Below are positions 9,282 through 22,116 of a stretch of DNA of 64,000 bases, in pieces; the first letter of the stretch is position 1; every line of letters begins with the position of its first letter. Made by a program: the position numbers and the translations under genes. Under the pieces are notes generated by a model. The model made no database searches. It was not told where the DNA came from and saw only the letters and a program-made list of their open reading frames with translations. This DNA comes from Selaginella moellendorffii (lineage: Eukaryota > Streptophyta > Lycopodiopsida > Selaginellales > Selaginellaceae): contig NW_003314289.1 in assembly GCF_000143415.4 (NCBI RefSeq), positions 631,788-695,787 on the forward strand. The letters are read 5' to 3'.

Positions 9282-11154
9282 GTGTTTTCTAGCTTTTAAA
9301 TATCAAGTTTATCAGAATTTAAAAATTATTAAATTTGAAATAAGATTCTTTTACAAGGCTATATAATTGCTGATGTAAGTTTGTTGCATAAAAAAGAAAG
9401 ACTTGGTTCTTATTTAAAATATATTCTTAAGGGATTTGTCATAATATAGTGTCTAGAATTTATGGAATTTCACTTGCACTTTCATTCAAAAATAGAGAAA
9501 TATGCAAAAATAATTATGGGTTCTAGTATTGGTAATTTTAACTCTTGCAATCTTTTTTCTTAGAATAGTAATTCAAAGGCTAATAGCTACAATAGCTATT
9601 CTATTACACAACACAATTAAACCACACAAAAGATAGAAAGAGAGGATAGTAAAGATAATAATCACAAGTTGGAGATAAACTAGAAAGGATGGTAAAGATA
9701 ATAATCGAGTTGGAAATAAACACAATGACAAATGGTGAAATAAATTAGATGTAAAAAAATGGCATCCTATTTATTTTAGAACCTGTGATTTTTAAGAAAT
9801 GCCTTATATATTTTTTAGTTTCCAATGGAAACAATAGCAATGATTAGTATAACGATATATATGCTCTTGTGACATATTGCAACATTATGCCTTTGAAAGA
9901 TTACCATAAAATATTTTTTAAGATGGTAAACACAGAAATAGAGACATATAAGTATTATAGGAAATATTGTGAAAAGAACACTTGTAAAATGAAATATATA
10001 TTTTTTTATTAATTATTTAAATTATAATAAGTTTATATTATTAATAGAGGATAAACAATGATAGTCTTAGCAAACTTAATTAACTCTAAAAGTTATTTGC
10101 AATTCAGCAATAGTAAAGCTTATCTAGTGTATATAAATATCCATTTTAAGATCTTAATGTAAGATGTTGATGAAGATGTAGTATATATACTTGTAAGGAA
10201 TATACATTTTCCTATTCCTCATACTTGATAAAGTCTTGATATGTGCAAGAACAAATTTTCTAAATGGCAGTTGTGTATTCTCCACTTTCTATTTTAACTA
10301 TATACTCTTTTATAAGCATAGTGGTATACTTTATGGAGAGAATTGCACATTCAAGTGTTTGAGCCAAATTTATACTTCTGCTTAGAGATGGTACTAATAA
10401 ATATAATTACCTTACCTTTTCTTGTTGGCCTCTTATACATTTCTATGGGAATAGTGCTAGTTTTGTTGTTTATGTCTTTAACTCTCCTCCTTTCAAGATT
10501 GAAATTAAATTTCTTAAGGGTTTCAATCTCATCCAATATGACATCTTATTAGCAATTGGACATTCTTTAGATATTGCATTAAAGTGTCTTCAAACCATTT
10601 CATATAGTTAGTATTAGTATTGTAACAATATAACTAGCACCATCTTGAAAATCCTGCTTGCTTTCATTCCCTATGGAAATATAGGGGTAGAATAGAAGCA
10701 AATTTGTCAACATAGATTTAGACCTAGAATTTGCCCCTCAAAAGCATCTTCACGCACTTTATATTAGATTTTATTGGCATTTGGCAAATTGCTTATTACT
10801 TTGGCTCCATATTATAGTAAACAACTTTAACTTGTTGTGATGCACTTTCTTCATTAGACACTTGAGGTTGTTTAGTTTAAGGGTGGTGTCTTGGAGTAGA
10901 ATGGTACTCAATATCAATCTTATGAAAGCTTTTTGGTCCAAGTGTTATGCTAACATCTTCACCAATTAAAAAAAAATGACACTTTCTTTATATCACTAAT
11001 AGAAGCATGGGGAGTAAACTCTATAAATATGGAACAAACCACTTCCTCAATTGTAGTTGCCACTATTCAGGCTAGTGAAGTCACTTTCCTCTTCATTTGA
11101 TTGTGTAATATATCCATAAAAAGCTTTATTCCCACATATCTTCTTTATTCCCAT
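9282..11154. other. AT-rich intergenic DNA without a visible gene
   Basis: The sequence is strongly AT-rich. The only open frames are short (about 60-70 codons) and resemble nothing known. No LTR ends or terminal repeats stand out. It separates the gypsy element from the truncated LARD-B. Confidence 0.5.
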
Positions 11155-14100
11155 ATCAAGGTGTGGTTAATGAATGACCATTCATGGACAAATAACTTAG
11201 TTTTTGAGAGATAGGACTGTGATGCAAGTGGTCTTGGACTACCGATGTGATAAGGGTGAATGGGTATGGCCTTACTATAACAGACTAATATGTTAGTAGT
11301 ACTTTTGAATGTCAGTTATGGGATTAGACATGTGGAGCACTTTGACCAAGTGCAAAGGCTGAGTGGCATAGATGCCATTCACAAGGCTAGTATGTTTCCA
11401 AGTTGGGAATAAGATTTATGGAGTTCGTGAGTGAGACTCTTTCAAGTGGTCAAAGGTGTGGTTAAGTGGCTCAAGTAGAATGGAAAATTTACTCTCTTAA
11501 AATTTAGTATCGGAGCTATTCCTTAGTTTAACTTTTATTGGTGGTCAAATATATCACCATTTGATATTAGCATTAGAAGGTCTCAGGAGTGGGTCTTCCT
11601 TGAGAGTAGCATGTCAAAAGGGCATGACTTTCCACTTTTAGTACATATGTGGACAAATTGGCAATGTGGTGGATAGAAAGTTGTTAATAAAAGAACAACT
11701 TTAGGATCTTAGGAATAGTATAAAATTTTCCTTAGAGTTGAGGATGTGATCCATAAAAGCATTTAACTTAGCAAACCAGATAATGTGATTGTGGGAAAAA
11801 ATTATAGTTGGGATCATAAGAATTATGGAAACTCTTAGACAATAAATGAGTCATAAAATTATCCTCATATAATTGAGGATGGTGCTTAAGAATTTGAAAT
11901 TGGAGTTAATGACTATAGGAGGTGAGAACACAAGTCTTTGAAATGGTACTTAAAATTACCTTTAATAAATATTGGAACAACCCAAGGAGTTAAGGGTGTA
12001 CTTAGAGGATGAGTTAGTATTCTCATCATATGGATAAATAATTCTAAAGGGCAAAGGCAGCCCATATGAAACAAAAAATGATTAAGTGTTAGAGTAATAT
12101 TTGCAAAGATGGCCCTTGTAAGTAAGACATGAATATAAGAAGTTGTATTCCAGCGAGCTGACACCTCAAAAATAAGATATTATGGGTTGTCGAATTAACA
12201 AAGTTCAAAAGCTGAATGATTTAAATGGAGTCTTGGAATAGTCTTAAAGGATTGGTGGAAGCATTTGAGTTGAGGTGTGTTGTACTCTACAAAGGACGGG
12301 GAGAATCATAAGATCCAAATATGAGAATAATGGGTATCTCATTGATGGCAGAATGTGCCATAATAAAGTCATAGGAAAGGTATTCTCAGAAGAAAGCAAC
12401 TTTGGCACAAAGTTGTGTATGAATAATATAATGCAATACTAACTGATAGTTGACATGAGAAACAATTGCTTTGGTCTTAGCAAAAACCTAGACACAAGTG
12501 AAAAGTGTCATGAGAGTAGGTTTATAGAGCTAATAGGGTGGAAACCCCAAGTGTTTCAAGGGATAAGGCCTTGAAGTCAAGTTGGTTGATTTATGAGAAC
12601 CCTTTGCTAAAGGAATTCCAATGGAAACAAGATTAGCATAGCGTAAGCTGAAGGGCATGTGATTTGAGTGTGTGGACCTAAATAATAATAGAGGTGTGGA
12701 AGCACTAACAATGAGTTGTAGGACTTGATGACTATGAGGTAACTAAGTAAAATATGTGGCATAAATTATTGAATTGGTGGAAGTTAACTTCTTAAGACTT
12801 TTTATTGGGATAAGAAGGAAGATAAATATATCCCTTGAGGGATAAATTGCTTATGTTATGATATAGTGAGTCAAGGTCGTAAACGAAAATGCTCATTGTC
12901 AAAAAAGTCCATCATTGGGACATCAAAACACCCAAAAAGTGGTGTTTAGTATCATGAGAGCATTAAATAAAGCATCTAATATCCAAAGTTGCAAAAAGCT
13001 AAAGACGAGAGAAATTCATCTATCTAAAATTGGATAAAACCAAAAAGGATTTTGGCTAGGTTAGTGATAGACACACAAAGGCTCATAAGTAGCAACATTA
13101 ATCCCAATATATAGGATTATAAAGTGAGCATATCCAAATTGAAGAACCACTTTTTAGGCTATTGGGTAAATTTATCCCTAAGAATACAAAGCATGGTAAA
13201 AAGTGCAAAGCTATTTTTCTAGCATAGAGGAAGAATAACTAAAGGGAAAGGTTGAAGCAAATAATGAAAGAATAGAATTGAATTATAGTTATGCAAGTTG
13301 GGAGTAGAGAATTAAATGGGTGCTTAAAGGTTTTGCTACTAGCAACTGTAGGGCCATGAAAAGTCCAAAACATGGAATTGATTATGTTAGACCATATAAT
13401 AGTTAGAAAGGTTGCAGAAAGAGAAGCCTTAACAAGGTAAAGGATAGGGTCCCTTCAAAATTCCCAAAGATAATTTTAGGTAAGTTAGTACTTAGAAAGA
13501 CAAGTGTAAATGGTTCGTAAGAACACACAAATTAAAGTAGCATAGCAAAAGCATTGCCATAAGATGAGGCTATCAAGGTTAAGGAATTAGTTCTGGAGTG
13601 TTCAAAAAGATGGCTTTGAATGAAAGTCGATGATTAAAGACTTTCATGCTTATGTATAAAACTATGTTACACTAGTCGAGTGATTTGCTAAGTGAGATTG
13701 GCAAGTCAAGAGAACAAAAACCTTAATTGAAATTGACTTCAAAAGGGGTAGCCCATGGGACCAAGCATGGAGGAGTCTATACATGATCACAGACTTGTTA
13801 AAGGAGAAGACTTGGCAGTTCAAAGGAATTATGTTTCTAAGCTGTGATCAGTAGTACACTTTGTGTATAAGTTAGTGCACTAGCGTAAAGAGTCATACCA
13901 AGCATCTTAAGTGATGCCATCCATAAATGCATATACAGAGGTTAGGTTCGAGTCCCAACCCTCTAGTGCTTAGGTTCAAGTCCTAACTCACTAAGGCATA
14001 ATGATGGTTTGGAATATAAGGACACTTATTTTTTGGTGGTCATGAACTTTTAGTAAGAAAAGGCTGGCTTAAGCACATTATAAAGCGGGGGATGCCCCAG

Positions 14101-16975
14101 AATTATGATGCATGGTTAAGTTGCTTAATGTGAAAGCTTAGCATATTTAACTCAAACACTCTAATGCAAATGACACTAAGGAAGTGGTAAATGAGATGGG
14201 GACACCCAATCTTAGTTGTTATAGACCATTAGCTAGAAAGGTTGGCTTGGACGCACCACTAAGTGTGGAGGATGCTTATAAGTTAATGGTAAAGAACTTA
14301 GAGGTCTGGAAGACTTAATATTTATTAATAAATTTTTTAAAGTGTCAAGTGAGATCATTAGGTGATCTTATGGTTAAAGAAAGACAAAATCCTTATGAGG
14401 TTAAGGAATAAGGTTCCTAGTTTAAAGTGTTGATTTGAACTATTGGTAATGGTGTGATTTAGCCAAGATGACCAAGTGGGAAAGATACTTAAGGGAAATA
14501 AATTATATTAATATGGTAAGTCCAAAAAAGTAATCTTTAAGAAAAAACCCATAGAAGGGTCATAAATTGGGTTGTGGATAGAGCCCATACTAGAAATACT
14601 AAAGAGGCTTACTAAGGGTGAACACCCACTAGACTCGGCAAAGCAAAGCATTTGCTATGGAACCAAAAGGATACTTCAAGGATAAAGATGGCGATCCTAT
14701 ATTGTTTAGTGCAACAATAAAAGGATAGGAGCAAAAGATTAGTGGCCAAGAATGAAAATCATTGAAAAGAATTCAAATGACAAAGTTAGGTGAGGAACAC
14801 TCATATGTTAGATGTTATCAAATTGTGGTAAAGGAAATATATTTCCAAAGATAGATTCCTAAATACTCTAATTTAGCGAAAATGAAAGTTCCAAAAGAGG
14901 GAGTAGCAAAGTAGTTAAATGATAGAATTGTGGATAACCTTGGCACAAATTATGGATAAGTGGAACTTAGTGCTAAGGGTGGCATAAAATAGAAAAGAGA
15001 ACAATGGTGCCCTCAAATAAAGAACTTCCTAGGATAAAGAAATAGATTTTGCATAACATATGCAATGCAAGGTGTTAAAGATACCTAGGAAATTGACTTT
15101 AAAAAGTCAAAATTAAAAGTTCCAAAGTGTAATGGTTTTGTTGATAGGAGTTGGGACTACTCAGAAATAAAAAGGGGGAGAACCACCACAAGTGGTCGAA
15201 TAAGTCTTTAAGTTGGAGAGACTATACTCCTTAGAGGAAGGGAAAGGTATGGTGAGCCTTCAATGTCAAACCATTGACAAATATTGGCTTGATGCTAAGA
15301 AAAATTAGTAATCTATTATAGGGTCATTTTATGAAATGGTTTATTGTTCAATGAAGACATTGAATTTCGTCTATAATTGGTGGAGTTGTGAGACACAAAT
15401 CCCTAAGCCCCAAATTAGAGCTGAAAAGGTGTCATGTGGTAGCAGCCAAAGCAAAAGCCAAACGAGTATAACATGTTTGGATTAAAAGTTTTGACTTGAA
15501 AAATTGAGAGTGGGAGTGGAAGTTCCAATGAAGTGCTCGAGAAACAAGCATAAAGCAAACAATAAGTGAGTCTCTAGAAAAGGGACATGAGATGGATTCG
15601 AGATGGAGTCTGATATGGAGTTTGAGATGGACTCGAGATGGATCCAAGATGGAGTCAAAGATGGACCTAAGATGGAGTCCAAGGTCGAGGCTGAGAAAGA
15701 AACTGAGACCAAAACTGAGACTGAGATTGAGTCTGAGTGTAATGCATATGATTATGGGATGAAATTTGGATATACTGTCACCATAGATCCATAAAACCTT
15801 TGGGGATAAAATACCCACTAAGGGTTTTCTTATCAAGCAATTGCCCTTTTTCTAGTTAGCTTAAGGGGAGAGAAATAGGTGCGCTACACTAAGTATGAGA
15901 CCGAGTCTGAGGCCAAGTTCAAGTCTAAGTCCAAGTCCGAGCCTAAGTCCAAGTCCAAGTCCAAGTTCGAGTCTAAATCCAAGGGCGAAAGCCCAAAGCA
16001 ATCCTCTTCCAAACCCTAGGGGGTTTAGTGAGCTCCAAAAGTATAGTAGGGGGAGGACTCAAGTGGAGCCAGTTTTGCTAGAAAAGGCCAGTGTGATTAA
16101 GAAAAGCTATACTCATGTGTTGGGTGATAATATAACAATTGAGGAGTCCAAAACTAGAGTGAATACAAATAAACAAGCAAGGTAACTTGGTGAAGTGTTC
16201 AAAAGCTAGATCTAGCTCCCCTAAGAGATCAAATGGTTGATGTTCCCAATCCAAGTGTGGGTGGCACTATTTACTTGGATACCTGGCATAGCTCATTGGA
16301 ACCTTATTCTAGCCACATGGCTAGGGCATCTAAGGGTAGAAGGTGGGGAGAATACCCACAAAGCTTGTATAGGGCCATGGTATTTCAAAATGTCGTCCCA
16401 AAGTCCTAGATTGTGGAAAGGAAAAGGAGCAATCTTCTGTAATGATCAAAGATACAATCACATAGTGAGGAAGTCCTAAAGGATAATAGGACTTAGTGGT
16501 CGAGCCTTTGGGCTTTGACCCAATGGCAGTGTTGGCAAGCATAGCTGTGGATGTAAAGGGACTTAATGGGGATGGTAAAAAGGACATTGAGGAAGGGTGT
16601 TCCCCATGTCTTTAGGCATTATAAGGGTATTAAAGTGTGGTCAAGGGATGACCACTCATAGATGGATGGCCTAGTCTTTGAGAGACGAGACTGTGATGCA
16701 GGTGGTTTTGGACTATCAATATGACAAAGGTGAATGGGCATGGCCTTAGCATAATGGGCTGATATGTCAGTGGTACCTTTGAGTGTTTGTCATGGGATTA
16801 AACACATGGAGCACTTAGACCAAGTGCAAAGGCTGAGTGGCATAGATGCCATTCACAGGGCTAGCATGTCCCCAAGTCAAGAATAATAATTATGGAGTGA
16901 GTGAGTGAGACTTTTTCAAGTGGTCAAAGGTTTAGTTAAGTGGCTAAAGTAAAATGGAAAATTTAGTTGCTTACA
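11155..16975 (+). mobile_element. LARD-B: 5'-truncated non-coding LTR element (old copy)
   Basis: It is homologous along its length to LARD-A (17840-25211). Only about the last 350 bp of the 5' LTR remain (about 11155-11501). The primer site follows as TAGTATCGGAGC (11505-11516), with two changes from TGGTATCAGAGC. The internal domain (11502-15386) has no ORF of note. The 3' LTR is 15387-16975. The copy is more AT-rich than LARD-A, and the differences are mostly C-to-T and G-to-A, which suggests a long-methylated, older insertion. The 5' boundary is approximate, and because of the truncation no target duplication can be shown. Confidence 0.85.
15387..16975 (+). repeat. 3' LTR of LARD-B
   Basis: This 1,589-bp LTR starts TGTGAGACAC and ends TTGCTTACA. 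The minisatellite (GAGATGGAGTCC/GAGTCC types) lies at about 15590-15978. The shared module (GAAAGCCCAAAGC ... AAAAGTATAGTAGGGG) follows at 15985-16055. Confidence 0.85.
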
Positions 16976-17839
16976 AGTGTGAGAGATCGAGTGCGTGAGT
17001 GCGAGAGATCGAATGTGCGAGTGGGAGAGATTGTGTATAGGAGAGTGCAAGAGATCAAGTGCGCAAGTGTGAACACAAGTTGAGATTAAGAGTGAGAGAG
17101 TGAAAACGATCGAGAGTGTGAGAGATCCAGGACAATTGAGATATCAAGAAGCCAAACAACAATGCCACCAAAAATGAGTTTCTATTTGATTGCTTCTATG
17201 TTTTTTCTTTTTACTCCTCTTTTAGTGAGGTTGAGCTTGGGCCAGCCCGAGGTGGCCAACCCAAGCTCGACCTCAAGCAATTTAGGGGCCTAAGGGGCCT
17301 AAGGGGCCAAGGTTATTTGAATAACCTTGGCCACAAGCTACTAAAATGCCCAAGGTGGCTGGCTTGAGTTTAACCTCAAGCGTTAGAGGGGGTGAGGTTA
17401 TTCAACCCATAATGCCCTAAGTAAAGCTCACAACCAAAAAAATGGTTGTGAACGTCACAAACTCCAAAAATAAAACTCCAAGAGGTGTAAAAATGTTGAG
17501 ATATCTCCAAAATAAACAAATGTTGTGCTTTTCTGCTGAGAATTTCTGCTATGGTGGTTGGAATCACGTGAAAAGTGACTCAATGTCAGCCTAAGAAGCC
17601 AAGTTTTCCTCCTCATGCAAAATATTTGCAAATATTAAGTGCAAGATGGGAGAAAAACTCTTAAAAACAATAATTACACTCAAACATGGATGAAAGTTAG
17701 TGAAGAATAGCAAGATCTCATGGAATTAGGCACCAAAGTGGATGATTCAATACAGAAATAAGAGATCATAAAGAGATCTATAATCTTGATGCAAGAAATT
17801 ACAAAAAAGGTAAAAACTTTGTGCGGTAGAGAAGCATGC
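16976..17839. other. Spacer between LARD-B and LARD-A, with a degenerate GTGAGAGATCGAGTGC repeat
   Basis: At 16976-17130 imperfect ~16-bp units of the type GTGAGAGATCGAGTGC are repeated about eight times. The remainder (17160-17839) is low in coding signal and contains two 9-bp AGGGGCCTA duplications near 17283. No gene is supported. Confidence 0.5.
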
Positions 17840-19520
17840 TTTGAGACACAAAATCCCTGGGCCCCAAAGTGGAGTCGGAAGGGTGCCACGTGGTAGCGGT
17901 CGAAGCGAAAGCCAAACGAGCGTAACACGTTTGGACTAAAAGCTCCGACTTGAAAGGTCGAGAGTGGGAGTGGAACTCCCAACAAAGTGCTCGAGGAACA
18001 AGCACGAAGCGAGCAATAAGCGAGGCTCCAAAAAGGGACCCAAAAGGACCAACACATGACACGTGGAAGTGTCCGAGATGGACCAAGACGGAGTCTGAGA
18101 TGGAGTCCGAAGTGGAGTCCGAGATGGAGTCCGCGGTGGAGTCTGAGATGGAGTCCGAGATGGACCGAGACGGAGTCCGAGATGGAGTCCGAGATGGACC
18201 GAGACGGAGTCCGAGATGGAGTCCGAGATGGACCGAGACGGAGTCCGAGATGGAGTCCGAGATGGACCCGAGATGGAATCCAAGATGGAGTCCGAGAAGG
18301 ACCCGAGATAGAGTCCGAGGTCGAGACCGAGACCGGGACCGAGACCGAGTCCGAGACCGGGACCGAGACCGAGACCGAGGCGGAGGTCGAGACCGAGCCC
18401 GAGTCCAAGTCCGAGTCCGAGTCCGAGACCGAGACCGGGACCGAGACCGAGACCGAGGTGGAGGTCGAGACCGAGCCCGAGTCCAAGTCCGAGTCCGAGT
18501 CCGAGTTTGAGTTTGAGTCTGAGAGGGTGAAAGCCCAAAGCGTTTATCTCCCAGACCCTGGGGGGTTTGGTGAGCTCCAAAAGTATAGTAAGGGGGAGGA
18601 CTGCAGTGGAGCCAGTTTGGCCAGGAAAGGCCAGTTTGGCCCAGGAAGGCCAGACCCAGTGTTGGGTGATGAACTGACACTGGGAAGTCCAAGACTAGAG
18701 TGAATACGGACCAACAAGTGGGGTAGTTTGGTGAAGTGTTCAAGAACCGGCTCTAGTTCCCCCGGGAGATCGACTGGCCGATGCTCCCAGTCCAAGTGTG
18801 GGTGGCACTACCTACTTGGATACCAAGCGTGGCTCAACGGAACCTTGCTCTAAGCCCATGGCTAGAGCACCTAAAGGCGGAAGGTGGGGAGAGTACCCAT
18901 GGGGCTCGCGTAGGCCCACGGTGTTCCGAAATGTTGTCCCAGAGTCCCAAATGGGGGAAAGGAGGAGGAGCAATCCTCTAGTGTAGTGACTAAGGATACA
19001 GTCACATGGTGAGGAAGTCCCAGAGGACCATGGGACTTAGTGGTCGGGCCGGTGGGCCTTGATCTAGTGGCAGTGTCGGCGAACATGGCCATGAGCAGAA
19101 AAGGGACTTGGTAGGAATTGACAAAGGGATATTGGGGAAGGCTATTCCCCATGTTTGTAGGCATCCTAAAGATGTTAAGGAGTGGATCTAGGTTGACCAC
19201 TTGTGGACAGATGGCCTAGTCTTGTAGAGACGGGATTGTGATGCAAGTGGTATTGGACCACTAGTGTGGCAAAGGTGAATGGGCATGGCCTTAGCGTAAC
19301 GTGCCGATATGTCAGTGGTACCTTTGGGTGTCGGTCTTGGGACCAGACACGTGGAGCACTTGGACCAAGTGCAACGATTGAGTGGCACGGATGCCATTCT
19401 TGGGGCTAGCAAGTCCCCAAGTCTGGAATAGGACTTATGGAGGTTGTGAGTGAGATTCCTCCAAGCGGTCGGAGGTGTGGTTAAGTGACTAAAGTAGAAT
19501 GGAAAAATTAGTCGCTTACA
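17840..19520 (+). repeat. 5' LTR of LARD-A
   Basis: It contains the hexamer-based minisatellite (18069-18524) and then the module GTGAAAGCCCAAAGCG ... CCAAAAGTATAGTA (18525-18600) that recurs in the other LTRs. It exceeds the 3' LTR by 109 bp, and nearly all of the difference lies in the minisatellite. Outside the repeat the two LTRs differ at only a few percent of sites by eye. Confidence 0.92.
18069..18524 (+). repeat. GAGNCC hexamer minisatellite inside the LTR
   Basis: The array is built from 6-bp units (GAGTCC, GAGATG, GAGACC, GGGACC). The left half is organised as 12-24-bp repeats (GAGTCCGAGATG and GACCGAGACGGAGTCC) and the right half as runs of GAGACC/GAGTCC. Few hexamer permutations are stop codons, so long open frames appear on both strands (up to ~310 codons) with low-complexity products (Glu-Ser-Glu-Thr, Arg-Asp or Ser-Val-Ser-Asp repeats). 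These are not treated as genes. Confidence 0.92.
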
Positions 19521-19523
19521 ACT

Positions 19524-19535
19524 TGGTATCAGAGC
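19524..19535 (+). promoter_or_regulatory. Primer-binding site for initiator methionine tRNA (LARD-A)
   Basis: TGGTATCAGAGC lies 3 nt after the 5' LTR and is the perfect complement of the 3' end of plant initiator tRNA-Met, the common primer of plant gypsy and copia reverse transcription. Confidence 0.9.
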
Positions 19536-21999
19536 TGTTCCTTAGTCCGACTTTTATTGGTGCTCAAGTATATCACCATTGACATTAGCATTGGAAGGTC
19601 CTAGAAGTGGGCCTATCCTTGAGGAGTAGCATGTTGAGAGGACATGGCTCTCCACTCAAGTTCATGCGTGAACTTGGGCGCGATGTGGTGAATTGAAAAG
19701 GGGCCAGTAAGGGAACGACTTTGGGATCTTGGGAACAGTATATTAAGGGTTTCCTCAGAAAGTTGAGGATGTGATCCAGATAAGCGTTTGACTTAGCAAA
19801 CGAGCCAACGTAGTGTGGTAAGCAATTATAGTTGGGATCACGGGAAAGATGCAGACTCCAAAATAATAAAGGAGTCACAAGATTACTTTTATATGGTTGA
19901 GGCTGGTACTCATAAATTTGAGACCAGAATTGTTGACCGTGGGAGGTCAAATACAGAAGAAGACACCAGTCCTTGAAATGGTAGCCGGGGCTACCTCTAA
20001 TAAATGCTGGAACAACCCAAGGAGTTGGGGGTGTACTCAGAGATGAGTTGGTATTCTCATCACATGGACAAGTAGTCCTAAGGGGCAAAGGTTGCCCCCA
20101 GAGAACAAAATCAAGTGTCAGAGTAACACTTGGGAAAATAGTCCTTGTGAGTAGGACATAAATGCAAGAAGTTGTATTCCAATGAGCTGGTGCCTCACAA
20201 ATAGGACCTTACGGGTCCGTGGATTAGCTAAGTCCAAAACTGCTGGATGACTCAAGTAGAGTCAAAGAATGGTCCTAAAAGACTGATGGAAGCATTTGGA
20301 CTGAGGTGTGTTGTACCCCACGAAGGATGGGGGGGATCATAGGATCTAAAGATGAGAACAGAGGGTATCTCATTGATGGCAGAATGTGCCATGCTAAAGT
20401 TGTGGGAAAGGTGTTCCCCAAAAAGAAAACAACTTTGGCATAGAGTTGTGTGTGCACTATGGTGCAGTGCTAACTGATAGTTGGCATGAGAAATGACTGC
20501 TTTAGACTTGGCAAAGACCTAGACACAAGTAAGAAGTGTCATAGAGGTAGGCTCGTGGAGCCAATGGTGTGGAGACACCAAATGTGCCAAGGTGTGATAC
20601 CTTGAGGTTATAATGGTGGGTTCATAAGAACCCCTTGCCAAGGGAATCTTAACAGAAGTGGGAATAGCATAGCCTAAGCTGGAAGGCATGTGGTTGGAGT
20701 GTGGTGACCCAGATACTGATGGGAGGTGTGGAAGCACCAAGCAATGAGTTGTAGGACTTGACAACTATGGTGCAACTAAGCAAGAGGTGTAAAGATAATT
20801 GGTTAAATGGGTAGAAGGTAGCTACCCAAGACTTCTAAATGGCATAAAGAAGTTAGATATACCCTTATAGGGAATAAATTGCTTATGTTGCGATATAGTG
20901 AGTCAATGTTGTTAAAGGAAATGCTCATTGTTAAGGAGACCATCATTGGGACACCCAAACACTCTGGAACACCAGGAGGTGGTGTTTAGTGTTGCAAGGG
21001 CAATAGATAAGGCCCAAGGGACTAAGTCCCTCGCGAATGATGGATGGAAGGTGCTATCCAAATGTCCAAGGTTGCAGAGATGGGAGAAGACTGTCTACCT
21101 AAATTGGACAAAGCCAAAAATGGAATTTTGGCAAGGCTAGTGATGGGCATGTAAGGGCCCATAAGCAACAATGTTAATCCCGGTGTGTGGGATTATAAGG
21201 TGAGCATACCTGGATTGAGGAACCACTCCCTAGGCTATCGGGTAGGTTCATCCCCAAGAATACTTGCTAAGGCATGGTAGAAAGTACAAAGCTATTCTAC
21301 TAGTTTGGAGGCGAATAACCGAAGGAAAGGTGTGAAGCCAAAAAGCAAGTAGTAAGGGGATAGAATAGAACTATAGGAATCGAAGGGCATAACCAAGGCT
21401 GGTTATGCCAATTGGGAGTGGAGAATCAAGTGGGGGCTCGAGGGTGTTGTTGTTAGCAACCGTGATGCCATGGAGAGTCTAAAATATGGAGTTGTCCATG
21501 TTAGACTATATGGCAACTAGAAAGCTTGCGTAAAGGGAGGCCTTAGCAAGCTAAGGGATAGAGTTCCTTCAAAAGTTCCTAAAGACAATTCTAGGTAGCT
21601 TAGTACCTGGAAAGGCCAAGTGTAAATGGTTCATGGAATGCGCGAAATCAGAGTGGCGCAGTAGAAGCGTGGTCTTGAAGCTTGCCATGAGGCAAAGCTA
21701 TCAAAGTTAGGGAAGTAGTTCCCGAGTATTCAAAGAAAGGGCTTTGAACGAAAGTCGATGGTCAAGGATTTCCGCGCTTATGCAGGAACCATGTTACAGT
21801 GGCCGGAGGACTTGCCAAGTGAGATTGGCAAGTCGGGGGAACAAATACCCTAGTTGAAGGTGATAACTTAAAAAAGGGTGGGCCATGGGGCCAAGCATGG
21901 AGGAGTCCATGCATGATCACAGACTTGTCAAGTGAAAGGACTTCGCAGTGTGGAGGAACTAGGTTCCTAAGCTGTGATCTGTAGCGCGCTTTAAGTATA

Positions 22000-22116
22000 A
22001 GTTGGTGCACCGGCGTGATGAGTCACGCCAGGCATCTAGGGTGATGCCGTCCGTAGATGCATATATGGAGGTTGGGTTCGAGTCCCGACCCTCTAATGCT
22101 TGGGTTCGAGTCCCAA
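22000..22116 (+). ncRNA. tRNA-like hairpin chain with two T-arm mimics in LARD-A
   Basis: Four perfect or near-perfect hairpins follow one another: GGCGTGA/TCACGCC (22012-22029), GGCATC/GATGCC (22031-22048), GGTTGGG-TTCGAGT-CCCGACC (22070-22090) and TTGGG-TTCGAGT-CCCAA (22100-22116). The last two have the seven-base TTCGAGT loop of a tRNA T-arm and contain the Pol III B-box core GGTTCGAGTCC. An A-box-like AAGTTGGTGCACC precedes them near 22000. The T-arms and the second hairpin recur in LARD-B (13940-13986) and LARD-C (29142-29187, reverse). No acceptor stem or anticodon arm was found, so it is not a tRNA gene. Confidence 0.55.

Noticed and set aside
17799-18743. Long open frames on both strands in the LARD LTR (up to ~314 codons), also at 23539-24486 and 47067-47754
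   Set aside because: They are produced by a hexamer repeat that rarely contains stops. The products are low-complexity, several frames are open at once, and lengths differ between LTR copies.
22000-22116. A tRNA gene
   Set aside because: Only T-arm-like hairpins and weak A/B boxes are present. No acceptor stem, anticodon arm or CCA-compatible end could be paired.
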